Source: Cranoglanis bouderius (taxonomy: Eukaryota; Chordata; Actinopteri; Siluriformes; Cranoglanididae). Taken from it: a stretch of 64,000 bases of DNA. Position numbers and translations under genes: made by a program. The stretch lies in assembly GCA_023630585.1 (NCBI GenBank), contig CM042555.1, forward strand, positions 14,554,501 through 14,618,500, in the 5' to 3' direction. Shown here piece after piece: positions 23,751 to 36,554 of this stretch. The notes beneath the pieces are model-generated. The model had not been told where the DNA came from, did not search any database, and saw only the letters and a program-made list of their open reading frames with translations. How positions within the stretch are numbered: the first letter of the stretch is position 1; the number at the start of each line of letters is the position of its first letter.

Positions 23751-26700
23751 TTTGTGTATGTGAAGAAAATTTCAGCTCTGAGGTAAGTCAGTAACATTCC
23801 AATATGTTTTTGTAGCTAAAGAGCCTTTTGGATGTCACGCTACTAGTAAAATAGTAACTAGTAAATTAGTGCTAAATCAGTACTAATTACTAATTTAGAG
23901 CAAACCTGAATGTTATCCAAATGACCCTGATTGGCCAGCAATGGCAGTGTTCTGAATCTAGTCAAAATTTAGGGAGGAATGGAAAAAATATTGGTACTAT
24001 TGTGATGTAAGGTCCCTTGAATTCCCATAAAATTATAATATAATGTGGCATTGTACCTCATTTACACACCATTAAAGTTCAATACAAATACAGTATATTA
24101 TACATAAAACTAATATTTAAACTACAGTAGTACATGTTCAATTCAACATGTTTATGAAGTTTAACTTTTAGAAATAAAATCATTTTACTACAGTCCCAAC
24201 TTTTTACCCATGTTTGTTCTGTGCTTGGGGTATATTAGAATATATGATATTGTTTTTATGATTGTTGTGCTTTTCTGTCTTTATGATAATGAATATACAT
24301 GATATTATCCATGAGTAGAACATAGACTGCTGGATTTGGAATTTTGAGTACATTGTTTCTACCATTATATAGACATTCCCCAAACCGTTTAGTTCCGAAA
24401 ATGTTTATTTAAAGCCAGATGAAATATTAGTTGCCTATCTAGCTGGGCTTTATTTTGTTGCCCATTATTTGGGATTGTTCTTGTTGGTTTTTGAAATGAA
24501 GCAGTCACATTTCAGACCATATACCGGTTGTGAGTGTTGCACTGTCCAAATGTGGGATTTCTGCAGGTGTGGGAGAACATGTGTGCAATTACTAAGACAA
24601 AATTTAATTTGTAGTGGTTTAGTGCAGTGATTCTCAAAGTGTGTCAATGAAGCATAGCGGTTCTGGGATTTTATTTTGTTACAATAGTTGAAATCACAGT
24701 TTACCATTATCAAATATTTTTTATATGTATTTATTTCAAGTTATTATACTGTAGTTGACAATTTTGACTGGTCACTTAAATGGAATGGATTTCAACCAAA
24801 ACCTAAGTAAGTAAAAAAACAAATAAATAATGTTAAATTGGAGCTAATGTATTCTACTGGTGGAAAGTCCGGAATAAAAAAAATCAAGAGGTCGGGTTAG
24901 GCGTGCTGCTGTGATATCTAATCAAATCAATTCTAATTGTTTATTTTTCAAATTCACTGTTAAATGATTACATACAGTGCATTGCAGTGACATTTTTTTT
25001 GTGAAGACATTTAATTAGATTCTACTTGGATTTCATCTAACACATTTAATGCTGTAAGTATCCAGCTTGCTGATAAATTTTTACAGAAAATGTGCGTTCT
25101 GTTTTCTCTGATGTTACTTTCATATTTTGGTGGTAGTGTAACAAACATACTGACTTTAGATACAAGTGCATGTGTTTTTATTTAGACAGCAATCAGTCCA
25201 AAATACACACAATATAAAAAATATATACGACTGCAATGGAAAACGTGACTCGCAGGTGACAAGCTGACAGAACATATGAGAATTGTTTTCTGTCTTGAGT
25301 GCCTTTGTGGGTGTTCACTTATGCATGAGTCTGTAGGATATACTGTTTATATCAGCTGATTCCATGCTTCTATGATATTTTATAGACATTTTATTGATTC
25401 CATTAGTTATAGGATGTTCTGAGAACATCCAACTGTCTGATTTATATTTAATAGCCACACCTAAATTGATTCAGTCAGTTTTAATTATTTAGTAGTTGGG
25501 TAAAATAGTCTTTTAAAATACATGAAATCAGGAGAATACCATGTTGGCATTGAGTTGTATAAGAGTGGGTCTCATCAGATAACACAAGCACAGTTTTGGG
25601 CCACAGTGAAGTTGAAAAAAGCCCTGCACTGGAGGATTTTCAGTGTCACATCCCACATTACGCAGCTCCACCCATGACAGCGTAGGCATTAGGGGTATTT
25701 GAATACCCAGTTAACCATTTAATGGGGCAGTGTTGAAATACTGAATTCACTATTCTGGTATGTGTTATGCCCTACATCCACATGGAAAAATATGAAAAGA
25801 GAAGCCATGTGTGGGAATGTTTAATGCAGAGAACAGTACAGTCATGGTGTGCAGTGCATCCTGACTAAAACAGCCTCAGGAGCAGGCGCCGTTTACTCTG
25901 TTGGTGTGGGTTGGGGCAGGCAGTCAGGCATCACGCTTGAAAGATGAAGGGAGATAATACATCACCAATACTGCTTAATTCAACTCCATTAAATGTATTA
26001 GTGAACTACAAATTAGGTTCCCATTGTACATTAAAAGCAACAAGCCCTTTCATTATACACTATGCTGCTCTCATGTGGAGCATTCCTTTCAGTAATTGAT
26101 TTAGTAAATATAGTGTAAATATCTGTACTTATTAATTGCACTTATAAATTATAATAATTCATAATATATATGATTATTATAAACATGCATTTCTTCTGTG
26201 ATCATCTAAAGTTAATTAATCCAATGAGATATCCATTCCTATGCTGTGGTAGTTAGAACTTTCACAAAGTTTAAAATTTAACCACCTGAAATATTGAGCT
26301 GAAAATTAGTAAAGCGTTTGCTATGCTGTGCATTATATACAGATTATTTCTGTATAATGTCTATGTATGTATATGTCTGTTAAACACATAAAGATGTGCA
26401 ATAGGAGAAAAGTTTAATTGCAGTGGAAAAAATACACAAATTAAACAACCATTTACCCCACACAGAATGGTTACACAAATGTTTGTTCATTAACTCTTAT
26501 GGATCCTAGTAGGCATGTTTGTTTTATGCATGAAAATAGCAACAGAGTACAGGAAGAAATTGGCTTACTCGCCACTGAATTAACAGTATGCAGGTTTCAT
26601 ACAAATTCATTCTTGTATCCACACAGAAATAATGCCCAAAATTACAAGTCTGTTCATTGCATTTGTCTTGAAAAACAATGGACACAAAATAAATCCATAG

Positions 26701-26868
26701 TGTATGAAAAATGTTAGATAATGAATAAATAAGCATTCATGGTCTGTTCCTTGTGAAAATGTACATCTCTTCTGTGATATTTTCTCCAAGACTTTAACTG
26801 TAAAATGTGACATTTAAAATAAAATTCAATAAAATCAATAATGTTGTTTGTGTGCTTGGATCTTTTAG
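23751..26868. other. Distal part of mdk intron 1, nothing recognised
   Basis: AT-rich intron without a gene or clear repeat, up to the acceptor TCTTTTAG before the midkine start codon. Confidence 0.5.
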
Positions 26869-26869
26869 G

Positions 26870-26951
26870 ATGCGTGGCTTGTTTTCTACCATCTGCCTGC
26901 TCCTAGTGGCCTTGATGATTATCACTACGGAGGCTGGAAAAAACAAGAAAG
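26870..26951 (+). CDS. mdk: mdk coding exon 2: start and signal peptide
   Basis: The acceptor TTTTAG ends one base before ATG; the donor is AAAG|GTAATT. It encodes MRGLFSTICLLLVALM through AGKNKK, the signal peptide and mature N-terminus. Confidence 0.93.
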
Positions 26952-29900
26952 GTAATTCTTAATAAAATAATGTAATACTTAAGGTCAGTTTAGCACCAAA
27001 TATCCAAATAAAATTTGATTACAATTGATGGAGTTTTTTTAGCACAAGAATATTGACAAACTTGTAATAGAAATTATCTAATTTTATCCAGTTCAGTTTC
27101 TGAGTGAGCCTTATTATTTTTCTAAACAGCTTGCTTACTTAATTATGACAGGTTAATATGAAATAATGGACAACATTTGTAAGAAAAACACAATTCAAGC
27201 AAGTGTTAATAATGTATAATAATTACCATGTGCTATGCTAGACAAAGGTAAAGGATCGAAAGGGGCCTCCGACTGCACAGACTGGCGTTTCGGGAACTGT
27301 GTGGCTAATAATGGGGATTGTGGAACTGGTGTGAGGGAGGGGACTTGCAATGATCAGACCAAGAAGCTGAAGTGTAAAGTACCCTGCAACTGGAAGAAGG
27401 AGTTTGGTGGTGAGGCTTCAAAAACACATCATGTTATATACAGTACATTCAAAAAGTATTCAGACCCCTTCAACTTTTCCTTTTTTTAAATCATGTTTTA
27501 TGTTTTTGTGCCTTATACAAGTTACTGTGTACAGTGAGGGGAAAAACTATTTGATCCCCTGCTGATTTTGTACGTTTGCCCACTGACAAAGAAATGATCA
27601 GTCTATAATTTTAATGGTAGAATAACAACAGAAGAATCCAGAAAAATGCATTTCAAAAAAGTTATAAATTGATTTGCATTTTAATGAGTGAAATAAGTAT
27701 TTGATCCCCTATCAATCAGAAAGATTTCTGGCTCCCAGGTGTCTTTTATACAGGTAACGAGCTGAGATTAGGAGCACTCTCTTAAAGGGAGTGCTCCTAA
27801 TCTCAGCTTGTTACCTGTATAAAAGACACCTGTCCACAGAAGCAATCAATCAGATTCCAAACTCTCCACCATGGCCAAGACCAAAGAGCTGTCCAAGGAT
27901 GTCAGGGACAAGATTGTAGACCTACACAAGGCTGGAATGGGCTACAAGACCCTTGCCAAGCAGCTTGGTGAGAAGGTGACAACAGTTGGTGCGATTGTTT
28001 GCAAATGGAAGAAACTCAAAATAACGGTCAGTCTCCCTCGGTCTGGGGCTCCATGCAGGATCTCACCTCGTGGAGTTTCAGTGATCATGAGAACGGTGAG
28101 AACTCGGCCCAGAACTACATGGGAGGATCTTGTTAATGGCAGCTGGGACCATAGTCACTAAGAAAACAATTGGTAATGCACTACGCCGTGAAGGACTGAA
28201 ATCCTGCAGCACCCGCAAGGTCCTCCTGCTCAAGAAAGCACATGTACAGGCCCGTTTGAAGTTTGCCAGTGAACATCTGAATGATTCAGAGGAGAACTGG
28301 GTGAAAGTGTTGTGGTCAAATGAGACCAAAATCGAGCTCTTTGTCATCATCTCAACTCGCTGTGTTTGGAGGAGGAGGAATGCTGCCTATGATCCCAAGA
28401 ACACCATCCCCACTGTCAAACATGAAGGTGGAAACATTATGCTTTGGGGGTGTTTTTCTGCTAAGGGGACAGGACAACTGCACCGCATCAAAGGGACGAT
28501 GGACGGGGCCATGTACCATTGAATCTTGGGTGAGAACCTCCTTCCCTCAGCCATGGCATTGAAAATGGGTCGTGGATGGGTATTCCAGCATGACAATGAC
28601 CCAAAACACACAGCCAAGGCAACAAAGGAGTGGCTCAAGAAGAAGCACATTAAGGTCCTGGAGTGGCCTAGCCAGTCTCCTTAATCCCATAGAAAATCTG
28701 TGGAGGGAGCTGAAGGTTCGAGTTGCCAAACGTCAGCCTCGAGACCTTAATGACTTTGAAAGGATGTGCAAAGAGGAGTGGGACAAAATCCCTCCCGAGA
28801 TGTGTGCAAACCTGGTGGCCAACTACAAAAAATGTCTGACCTCTGTGATTGCCAACAAGGGTTTTGCCATCAAGTACTAAGTCGAACGGGTCAAATACTT
28901 ATTTCACTCATTTAAAATGCAAATCAATTTATAACTTTTTTTGAAATGCATTTTTTTTTTTTTTTTTTTTTTTTTGTTATTCTGTCTCCCACTGTTAAAA
29001 TACACCTACCATTATAATTATAGACTGATCATTTCTTTGTCAGTGGGCAAACGTACAAAATCAGCAGGGGTCAAATAATTTTTTCCCTCACTGTATGTGT
29101 GTTTTTTTTTGTGTTCAGCTGACTGCAAGTACAAGTTTGGGAATTGGGGTGAGTGTGACACTGCTACAGGCAAGAAGAGTCGCTCTGGCACTCTAGTGAA
29201 GGCTCTCTATGATGCTGAGTGTCAGCCTGTCGTTATGGCCGCCAAACCCTGCTCAACCAAGAACAAAGCCAAGTCCAAAGGTACAAATTTTATTTATTTT
29301 TTAAAATCACAATTGTACAGCAAGTAATACTTGCTGTTCATGCTATTATTTATTGGTGCATGGTAGTTTTTATTTATTTATGAGAAATATGTACTGTATA
29401 GGGGACATGCTAATGACTGTAGACTGGGGGCTAGTTCTCATAGCCATGCCAATACTTCAGCACTACATTTTTCACTCTTGGTATGGCATTTATTTTTTCA
29501 CCAGGAGATTTCCCATCTCCAAATAAAGTTCAGCATATCTAGTAAAAAAACAGAAGAGGCAAGTGAGTATAAGTTCTTCACCAAAAAAGACAATTGCAGG
29601 GGCATGATGTCTATCAGTCTGTTTGCGTTTGTTTGGACTATGGTGGAGGCTTTAGGCACAAGCATTGTAAGCTCTTGTCTTGGTGAGATCTCAAGGCCTT
29701 CAGTGGGTGTTTGAGTAGGATGCTGAATCGAACATGAGCCAGAGGAGCTAGAGTGGAGAGGGAATCGCTCTACAGACCTGGAGCTAATTTTGTTCCAGAT
29801 TTGCTGCTGAAAAAATATTTCTAGCTTTCCAGCATGACATAATATGCAAAAACTTTGGCTTACATTGGTCTGTGGACGTATATGTTTTATAATATGCAGT

Positions 29901-32308
29901 AGATATAAAATGTCAACAAACCCCTATTAAAACCCCTATGTGACTGTGCTCAGAATTAACCAATGACATTCTAACTCATGTTCAAAAGTAATTATCATAC
30001 ACCTGTCATCATTAAAGTGATTCTGATTAACCCCATATAAAGAACAACCATTTCTGTAGGATTTTCTTGACATCATCTTGGTCCATAAATGGCTTAAAAA
30101 ACATGTGCGGGATCCTATTGTAGAAAGGTATCAAAGAGACAAAAAAGGTACAAAAGAAATTTCCAAAATTTTAGATGAAAACCATTCAGAACACATTTAG
30201 AAGGCCATCATCAACAAGTGGAGAAAATGGGGCACCACACTGACATTACCAAGAACAGATGGCAAGTACTGGTCACTCCTTGCATGTGACAATAATCACT
30301 CATGTTCTTCATATGCCTAGCCTATGGGGTAGGGTGGCTAGACGCAAGCGTTTTTTCACGAAAAAAACATCCAAGCTGTCCTTAATTTTTCCGAAGAGTG
30401 GAAAAATGGGTTATGGTCTCATGAGACCAAGGTAGAGCTTTTTGACATTAATTCTAAAAGATATGTCTGGCAAACAAGACAGCTTATCACCCAAATCATC
30501 ATACCCACATTAAAGCATGGTGGTGGCAGTATCATGCTATTTGGCTGCTTCTCTTCAACTAGGACTGGTACTTAAATTTTCATGGAATCATGTTCCAAAT
30601 ACCTAACTATTTGGCACAAAACCTACAGGCTTCTGTTAGACAGCTGAAGATGAAGAAAAATCGCTCCTTCCAGCACAATAACAATCCAAAGCACAAATCC
30701 TTCAGAAGGCTTTAGGAGAAGTAGTTCAGTGTTTTGGAATGGCCCAGTCAGAGTCAAGTTTTTATCCTTAAACATTTCTATTTGTTTGTCACTTGAATTT
30801 TGTTGGTTGCTGTATCACTTTAAAGGTGGAAAAAGATCTGACATGATTTATCTTGGTTTCATTTTTTACATCACAAAAACCAGAAGACTCTGAAGACATG
30901 GCAGAAAGCTTGCTGACTGTTAAAAAAAAAAAAAAAAAATGTTGACACCCGGGACTCTTTCCATAAATTTTAAATCAACATCTCCAAGCTTCACCATATC
31001 AACAATTATACCTTTTTATTTGTTATATAGCAACATGTTTTAAATCCATTTAGATGACCATCTGCCATACAAGTCCCTGTATAAGCTGTTTCTATAGTAA
31101 TAATAACATTTGATTTAGTGCATTAATATAAACCTTGAATATGTATTGTACCTGGCATTACTGTCAGAACTGCTGTTATAGAAAATTATACCATGTATTA
31201 TTATATATATTATCAATAGTTTCATATACTAGCCCAGTTCCATAAAAGTTGGGATTTTTTTCTAAAATGCAATAAAAACAAAAATCTGATTTTTCAAGTC
31301 TCTTGAAACATTGAATATCTTTTCTTTGTACTTTTGTCAGTTAATTAATGTTTTCACTGACCAACTTAATTGTATTTTGTAAATATAAACAAATTTAGAA
31401 TGTGATGTGTTCAACACACTCAAAAAAAAAGTTGGGACAGAGGCATGTTTACCACTGTGTTACATCACCCTTCCTTTTAATTACACTTTTTAATTGTTTG
31501 GGAACTGAGGATACTAACTGTTGCAGTTTTGCAAGTGGAATTTTTGCTCATTCTTGCTTGATATAAGACTTCAGCTGCTCAACAGTCCTTGGTCACCATT
31601 GTCTGATTCTACTCTTCATGATGTGCCATAGAAGACAGATCTGGAGTGCTGGCAGACCAGTCAAGCACACGCATTCTTGTGTCTACGAAGCCACACTGTT
31701 GTAGCACATGCAGAATGAGGCCTGGCATTGTCCTGCTGAAATAACACACATCTATAAACTTTTCAGTCTTATTTTGCCTCTGTCCCAACTTTTTTGAATG
31801 TATTGAAGGCATCAAATTCTAAATTTCTTTATATTTACAAAATATAATTACGTTGGTCAGTGGAAAACATTGAATATCTTTTCTTTGTACTTTTGTCAGT
31901 TAAAGTTTCAAGAGACTTTTTATTGCATTTTAGAAAAAGAAATCCCAACTTTTATGGAAATGGGGTTGTATAATATATTCTGAAACTACTTTAAATAACT
32001 TAATAGAGAATATGATCATTTAATCAGTGTGATGAAAGTCTATTACTGCATGTCTGTTCTGTGGAACTGTGAGTAGACATTATACAATACAGCACCACTC
32101 ATTAACATGAGTGAGATTTATAACTGAACTTACTTAATGACCAAAATTTAATATAGTAAAGCTTCACATTGCTCTGCCACTATGTGCTAGTAATCACTGT
32201 ATTTGGATTTGTGCTGTAGCTTAACCATTATATGGGCTAAATTAAACATTGATCCTGTGTCTTTTTCCCCTCTGCCCAGGAAAGAAAGGAAAGGGAAAAG
32301 GAAACTAG
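26870..32308 (+). CDS. mdk: Midkine, heparin-binding growth factor
   Basis: Coding exons join(26870-26951, 27242-27409, 29119-29280, 32280-32308) give 146 residues. Midkine is a secreted heparin-binding cytokine of the midkine/pleiotrophin family, acting in neural development and repair. Residues 1-22 are a signal peptide (MRGLFSTICLLLVALMIITT, then EA). The N-domain has six cysteines (DC, NC, DC, TC, KC, PC) and the CNWKKEFG hinge. The C-domain has four cysteines with CKYKFGNWGEC and a heparin-binding basic face. The tail is KKGKGKGN. The total of ten cysteines and the one-domain-per-exon layout match the family, and all introns are phase 1. Neighbours dgkz and chrm4 support the identity. 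The mdka or mdkb paralogue is not resolved. Confidence 0.95.
27242..27409 (+). CDS. mdk: mdk coding exon 3: N-terminal domain
   Basis: It encodes DKGKGSKGASDC through CNWKKEFG with six cysteines. The donor is GGTG|GTGAGG. The acceptor (TGCTATGCTAG) has a poor pyrimidine tract, so the exact 5' edge is slightly uncertain, although the frame fits. Confidence 0.9.
27441..27529 (+). repeat. Solo Tc1-type terminal repeat fragment
   Basis: CAGTACATTCAAAAAGTATT followed by CAGACCCCTTCAACTTTTTCC-like sequence matches the termini of a common fish Tc1 family different from the adjacent copy. TA precedes it. No partner end is visible. Confidence 0.55.
27532..29093 (+). mobile_element. Tc1-like transposon, family 1, in mdk intron 3
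   Basis: TA target duplications lie at 27530-27531 and 29094-29095. The left end is CAGTGAGGGGAAAAACTATT, the right end the inverse (TTTTTTCCCTCACTG). It has the internal hairpin at 27737-27833. The transposase on the plus strand starts at 27871 (MAKTKELSKDVRDKIVDLHK) and loses its frame near 28138 through a deletion. It resumes at 28130-28522 with SNETKIELF (the usual SDET aspartate is Asn) and at 28572-28880 to the C-terminus. It is inactive as a protein gene. Confidence 0.9.
28952..28975. repeat. Poly(T) run inside Tc1 right inverted repeat
   Basis: An uninterrupted T run of about 24 bp that expanded a shorter T-rich stretch found in sister copies. Confidence 0.85.
29119..29280 (+). CDS. 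mdk: mdk coding exon 4: C-terminal domain
   Basis: The acceptor is TTTTTTTTTTGTGTTCAG and the donor AAAG|GTACAA. It encodes ADCKYKFGNWGECDTATG and on to CSTKNKAKSK, with four cysteines. The exon starts only 25 bp after a Tc1 element. Confidence 0.94.
29281..29890 (+). other. mdk intron 4, proximal part, nothing recognised
   Basis: AT-rich intron without a coding signal or clear repeat. Confidence 0.45.
29895..30965 (+). mobile_element. Strongly decayed Tc1-like transposon in mdk intron 4
   Basis: The plus strand retains transposase pieces: near 30090-30260 an HTH region (IVERYQRDKKGTKEISKIL, INKWRKWGTT). Near 30400-30580 there is a SHETKVELFD-like block and KHGGGSIMLFGCFS. Near 30670 there is an NNNPKHKS-like remnant of DNDPKH. 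The ends are inferred from ATGTCAACAAACCCC near 29911 and TGTTGACACCCGG near 30940. Confidence 0.7.
31229..31968 (-). mobile_element. Deleted transposon, family 3 (CAACCCC ends), mdk intron 4
   Basis: The right end is CTTTTATGGAAATGGGGTTG followed by TA at 31969-31970. The left end is a diverged inverse copy beginning at 31229, preceded by TA. A minus-strand frame at 31609-31815 keeps a decayed C-terminal transposase segment (STPDLSSMAHHEE, compare SPDLSPIENVW). At 740 bp it is an internally deleted copy. Confidence 0.7.
32280..32308 (+). CDS. mdk: mdk coding exon 5: basic C-terminal tail
   Basis: The acceptor is CCCCTCTGCCCAG. It encodes GKKGKGKGN and TAG at 32306-32308, the lysine-rich tail typical of midkine. 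Confidence 0.93.
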
Positions 32309-32640
32309 AAAAAAGGAGACATCCAGCAATGGAAATGTGAAGACCAGCCTTCCAAACCCCAGCCTTTCAATATTCTAGCTCACTGCCTCTCTCACTTTTT
32401 CTCTCTCTGCTGATATGTCATACACTAGACACCTTTCTTCTCCATGCTGTATTACAGTTCTAGAGCACAGGAATGTGCCTACTGTGATGTGATTGACAGA
32501 TATTGTATGACATTGCTGTTCCACAAGGGAGAATGAAATGCTGATGTTTGGAGGAAAACAATCCTTTGGCTCTTTGTAGAAGACATAAATATTACACTCT
32601 GTCAAAACCTCATTTCACATCTGACACAAGAACTGCTCTG

Positions 32641-32694
<54 letters not shown>

Positions 32695-32760
32695 AGACCA
32701 ACCTCTGTACTTAATGATTTTTCATTATAAATACTTTTTTAATAAAATTGTGATGATGCA
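32309..32760 (+). other. mdk: mdk 3' UTR with poly(A) signal
   Basis: The stop at 32308 is followed by about 430 bp containing (TC)n(AC)n at 32639-32691. An AATAAA lies at 32741-32746, the probable poly(A) signal. Confidence 0.7.
32639..32691. repeat. (TC)n(AC)n compound microsatellite in mdk 3' UTR
   Basis: TC repeats at 32639-32660 run directly into AC repeats at 32661-32691. Confidence 0.95.
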
Positions 32761-34540
32761 GTATAGAGTTACCTGAATAGTGGATGTATGATTAGTGTTT
32801 TAGAAAGTCTTACTGCTTTTGTAGGATCATTATCACTTAAAATAAAAGATATTTTGAAAGTTATTGAAGTATGACTCAACTTGTAATGGAATGCCATACC
32901 AGCAATGTATCTGCTGGCATCCCATCTGGGGTGAAATCTCCTGCCTTGTACCCAGTGTTTCCGGATTCACTGAAACCCTGATCAGGATAAAGCAGTTCTG
33001 TTCTGTTGGCTAACATTTCCATTTTGTAATTAGCAGTCACACAGCCAAATTTTGTCTTTCTTTCTAGTGTAAGTGGCAACAGCAGTTTGATTAAAGCATA
33101 ACATTCACTGTGTGAGGAAAGCACACTTACTGTATTGAGCAATCTAACAATTAAACCATCTTTAATCAAACGAACCGTTTGTTAAACTAGCTCCTTAGCT
33201 ATCCAACATGATATTTGCACATAGATAATAAGGTGAAAAAGTAAATAAAATTTTTTCTACATGGTTTTGGTGATTTTTCCATCAGCTTTGGCTGTTTACC
33301 AGATTTCAGCCACAGCGACATCCAATATGTTTTCCCAGACTACCACATGAATAAGTCCGACTGTTCTCTAAAGTTAAAGTAGGGGACTAATAGGATACTA
33401 AAAAAAAAAAACCCTAATATTCCAATCATTTAATGAAAACCATTCTCTGATAGTAAATATGTATACTATTCATTATCATTGGGGGAACATTTTCATGATC
33501 TATTGTCCAGAACATTGTCAGGATAAATACCTGTTTTCTATAACTCTTATGTTAGTATAAGGTCTTTATTAGGTTTAATGCATTAAATACACATACAAAC
33601 ATATGTACACCCTTTCATAGTTCCTTATGGGGTCATTTCTACTGATAATTCAAAATCACCAAGCATGAATACATCCTTTCCCCACAGCAACAGTGGATTA
33701 TATTTAATTTGGCCACATATCTTATATTTTACATTTGGAGCATGCCCCATTAAAGAAAAGATTGTTTGATTAAGCAATTGTTTTACATTGATTGCTAAAC
33801 ATATACTACCATACAGCAGGCGCAGGCCCTGTTTTGTGGCAAAATAGAATTTCTTTTAATATCTCCATAGAATACGGTCAGATGATGGTGCACATGTGGT
33901 TGGAAACAAATGGAACAATTTGAGAAAAGTTGAACAGATTTTTGTGTGTCAGAGAAATTAACTCAAATTGAAACATTTATGTACTGAAATGCCTAAATAA
34001 AATTGAGGATTTTGAGATCTCACACAAATATAAAAAAATATCTAGTGAAATCTATTAGGGAAAGCCTTGTCCACAATTGCACACTGCTCTGGTATATCGC
34101 TCTGGAGCATCCCAATGGACCATTAGTAGAAACAAATAAAAAATAAAAATCAAAGAAAGAAAGAAAAAGACGAAGCTTTCCCATTTTTATTTATCCAGCA
34201 TAATAAAGACCACAATGTTCCATTTGCATCTCAGTGAGCCATTAATGCCCCCAACAAATTGGAGAAATAAATAACAACAAATAAATCACTGGAGAGAGGT
34301 GCCATGAATGTCGATTACAAGGATGCACACTGCCCTGAAAGAGCACTCCAGAGAGTGTCAGACAAATTAAAGGTTTTCTTTTTCTCTTTTCGAGCTAAAG
34401 CATTTAAACATTAGTTAGCTGTTAATAGGTGCCTGTCCTGTAGCTTATTAGTTACTTTATTTGCTAGTTAGTTAGCTGTGATCTAGCTGACTGGATAGCA
34501 AGTAGTTCATCATGAATCATCATGACTGGTAATTCCTATG
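32760..34540. other. Intergenic mdk-chrm4 DNA
   Basis: It holds a fragment of the SINE-like repeat at 32915-32996 (CTGGCATCCCATCTGGGG, CAGGATAAAGCAG). The rest shows no exon. Moderately complex sequence at 33600-34420 could contain regulatory elements; this is not testable here. Confidence 0.45.
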
Positions 34541-34547
34541 TGTAATA

Positions 34548-35167
34548 CAGTGAGGGAAAAAAGTATTTGATCTCCTGCTGATTTTGTACATTTGCCCACT
34601 GACAAAAAAATGATCAGTCTATAATTTTAATGGTAGATGTTTTTTAACAGTGAGAGACAGAATAACAACAAAAAAATCCAGAAAAACGCATTTCAAAAAA
34701 GTTATAAATTGATTTGCATTTTAATGAGTGAAATAAGTATTTGATCCCCTATCAATCAGCAAGATTTCTGGCTCCCAGGTGTCTTTTACACAGGTAACAA
34801 GCTGAGATTAGAAGCACTCCCTTTAAGAGAGTGCTCCTAATCTCAGTTTGTTATCTGTATAAAAGACACCTGTCCACAAAAGCAATCAATCAATCAGATT
34901 CCAAACTCTCCACCATGGCCAAGACCAAAGAGCTGTCCAAGGATTAAGTCGAAGTACTAAGTCGAAGGGGTCAAATACTTATTTCACTCATTTAAATGCA
35001 AATCAATTTATAATTTTTTTTTAAATGCATTTTTCTGATTCTTTTGTTGTTATTCTGCCTCTCACTGTTAAAATACACCTACCATTAAAATTATAGACTG
35101 ATCATTTCTTTGTCAGTGGGCAAACGTACAAAATCAGCATGGGATCAAATACTTTTTTCCCCCACTG
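34548..35167 (+). mobile_element. 620-bp internally deleted Tc1 derivative (MITE-like), family 1
   Basis: TA target duplications lie at 34546-34547 and 35168-35169, and both family 1 ends are present (CAGTGAGGGAAAAAAGTATT and its inverse). It keeps the 5' hairpin (34776-34873) and the first eleven transposase residues (MAKTKELSKD and a stop created at the junction). It then jumps to the 3' inverted repeat (AAGTCGAAGGGGTCAAATAC). The short direct repeat AAGTCGAAG at the junction suggests deletion during repair. Confidence 0.92.
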
Positions 35168-35169
35168 TA

Positions 35170-36506
35170 TTTACGGCACCAAAACCAGGTTGTTTCAGTG
35201 AATGTAGCATTAAAGTGGCCTCAATGGATTCTTATGTGGATGCAAGCAATGTCCGAAATATCAGGATTCTGTCAGGATGATCCGGGAGACATTTTCTCAT
35301 TTGTACATTAATGAAAGCTTGTTCATTTGAGTATCTGTTTCAAAGACCAATTGTGAATGTGTCTGGCTTCCAAAGCTGGTTATAAGGCAAAATAATGTTT
35401 AAAAAGGCTTCTAATTGGCAGCTAAATTTAATAAAAATAATATTGCTAGGATAAAACAAATATGAAACAAGGAAATGCCACCATCCATTGCTCACTAGCT
35501 GATATAGTTAAATAGTGAGCACCAGCATGTTAAGTGTTTTTTTTTTTTTTTTTTTTAACTAGATTATAACTTTTGTTAACTAAGATTTAAGTACTTTGGC
35601 TAGAAAACCAATATTTCACAGGCATAAATTTGTTTTGTTTTTCAATTGCAAAAATTTGTGTTTAAATGTAATACTGATAAGCATTTTGATGATTTTTAAA
35701 CTGCACAGGCTGGCTGTGTTCTTCAGGGGCAGGAGAAGCTTTTCGATAGATATTTGTAGCACCCTTCTCCTTTCTGCAATACAGTAAATATTCCCCTGAA
35801 CTCTCCTAGCATAATAATATTTGAGAGACTCTGATACATTTGGTTATAGACAGCAATACATTTCATACTTTGTGAAATCACATGTAAATCACTAATTAAA
35901 TACAAGCTTACAAACACCTACAGTACATATAAAATGCAGGAAGAAAAAATTACTTGCAGGAGTACATATTAAGCATTTTATATATTATATATACACACAC
36001 ACACCCTCACCTAGTTAAAATTCCATAGATTTCTCTCATACAGACATGTTCTTTTATATATGGACTGTTCTTTATCACAACAGGTTGAGATCTAATCTGG
36101 GAAAAGCATTTCTCATCACATTTCATAATATATTCCTCAGTGTTACATTGTCTTTATCAAACACAAATGGCATTTCAATATTTGTCCTTAGCATGAATGG
36201 ACACACTGTTAACACTTTTGATAAAAGTAATATTATTGTTCTAATACTATCCTTGCCAAAGTTTGAAAAACAACTTGATTATTTTTTAATGTGCTTGTTT
36301 TGGATTATCTTTCCGCACCAATGAACGTTATATGACCTTTTTTCAGTCCTTTCACTCAACTAATGCAAATCATATGATTTGGTGATGGACTTGGCAGTGC
36401 ATATAAGCAGAGCAACATTATATACAAATATATTTATCAGCAGCAGATGAGATCCCCTGGTCTGATGTTCATACAACCAAGTGTACAGTCTGTAGAATCA
36501 GCCTTT

Positions 36507-36554
<48 letters not shown>

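Larger units (their letters stand above)
18868..26868 (+). other. mdk intron 1 (8.0 kb)
   Basis: It holds poly(A) runs near 19080 and 19173, a (GA)n tract at 19476-19509, a GAGT repeat near 20824-20847, a GTCT-type repeat near 21171-21198, and a hAT-like element at 23128-23750. No coding exon was found. Unclassified single-copy-looking blocks such as 22120-22310 could be conserved non-coding elements, but that needs an alignment. Confidence 0.5.

Noticed and set aside
27410..27489. Midkine frame running past the exon 3 end
   Set aside because: The GTGAGG donor at 27410 and the domain boundary show that the rest is intron and a Tc1 terminal fragment.
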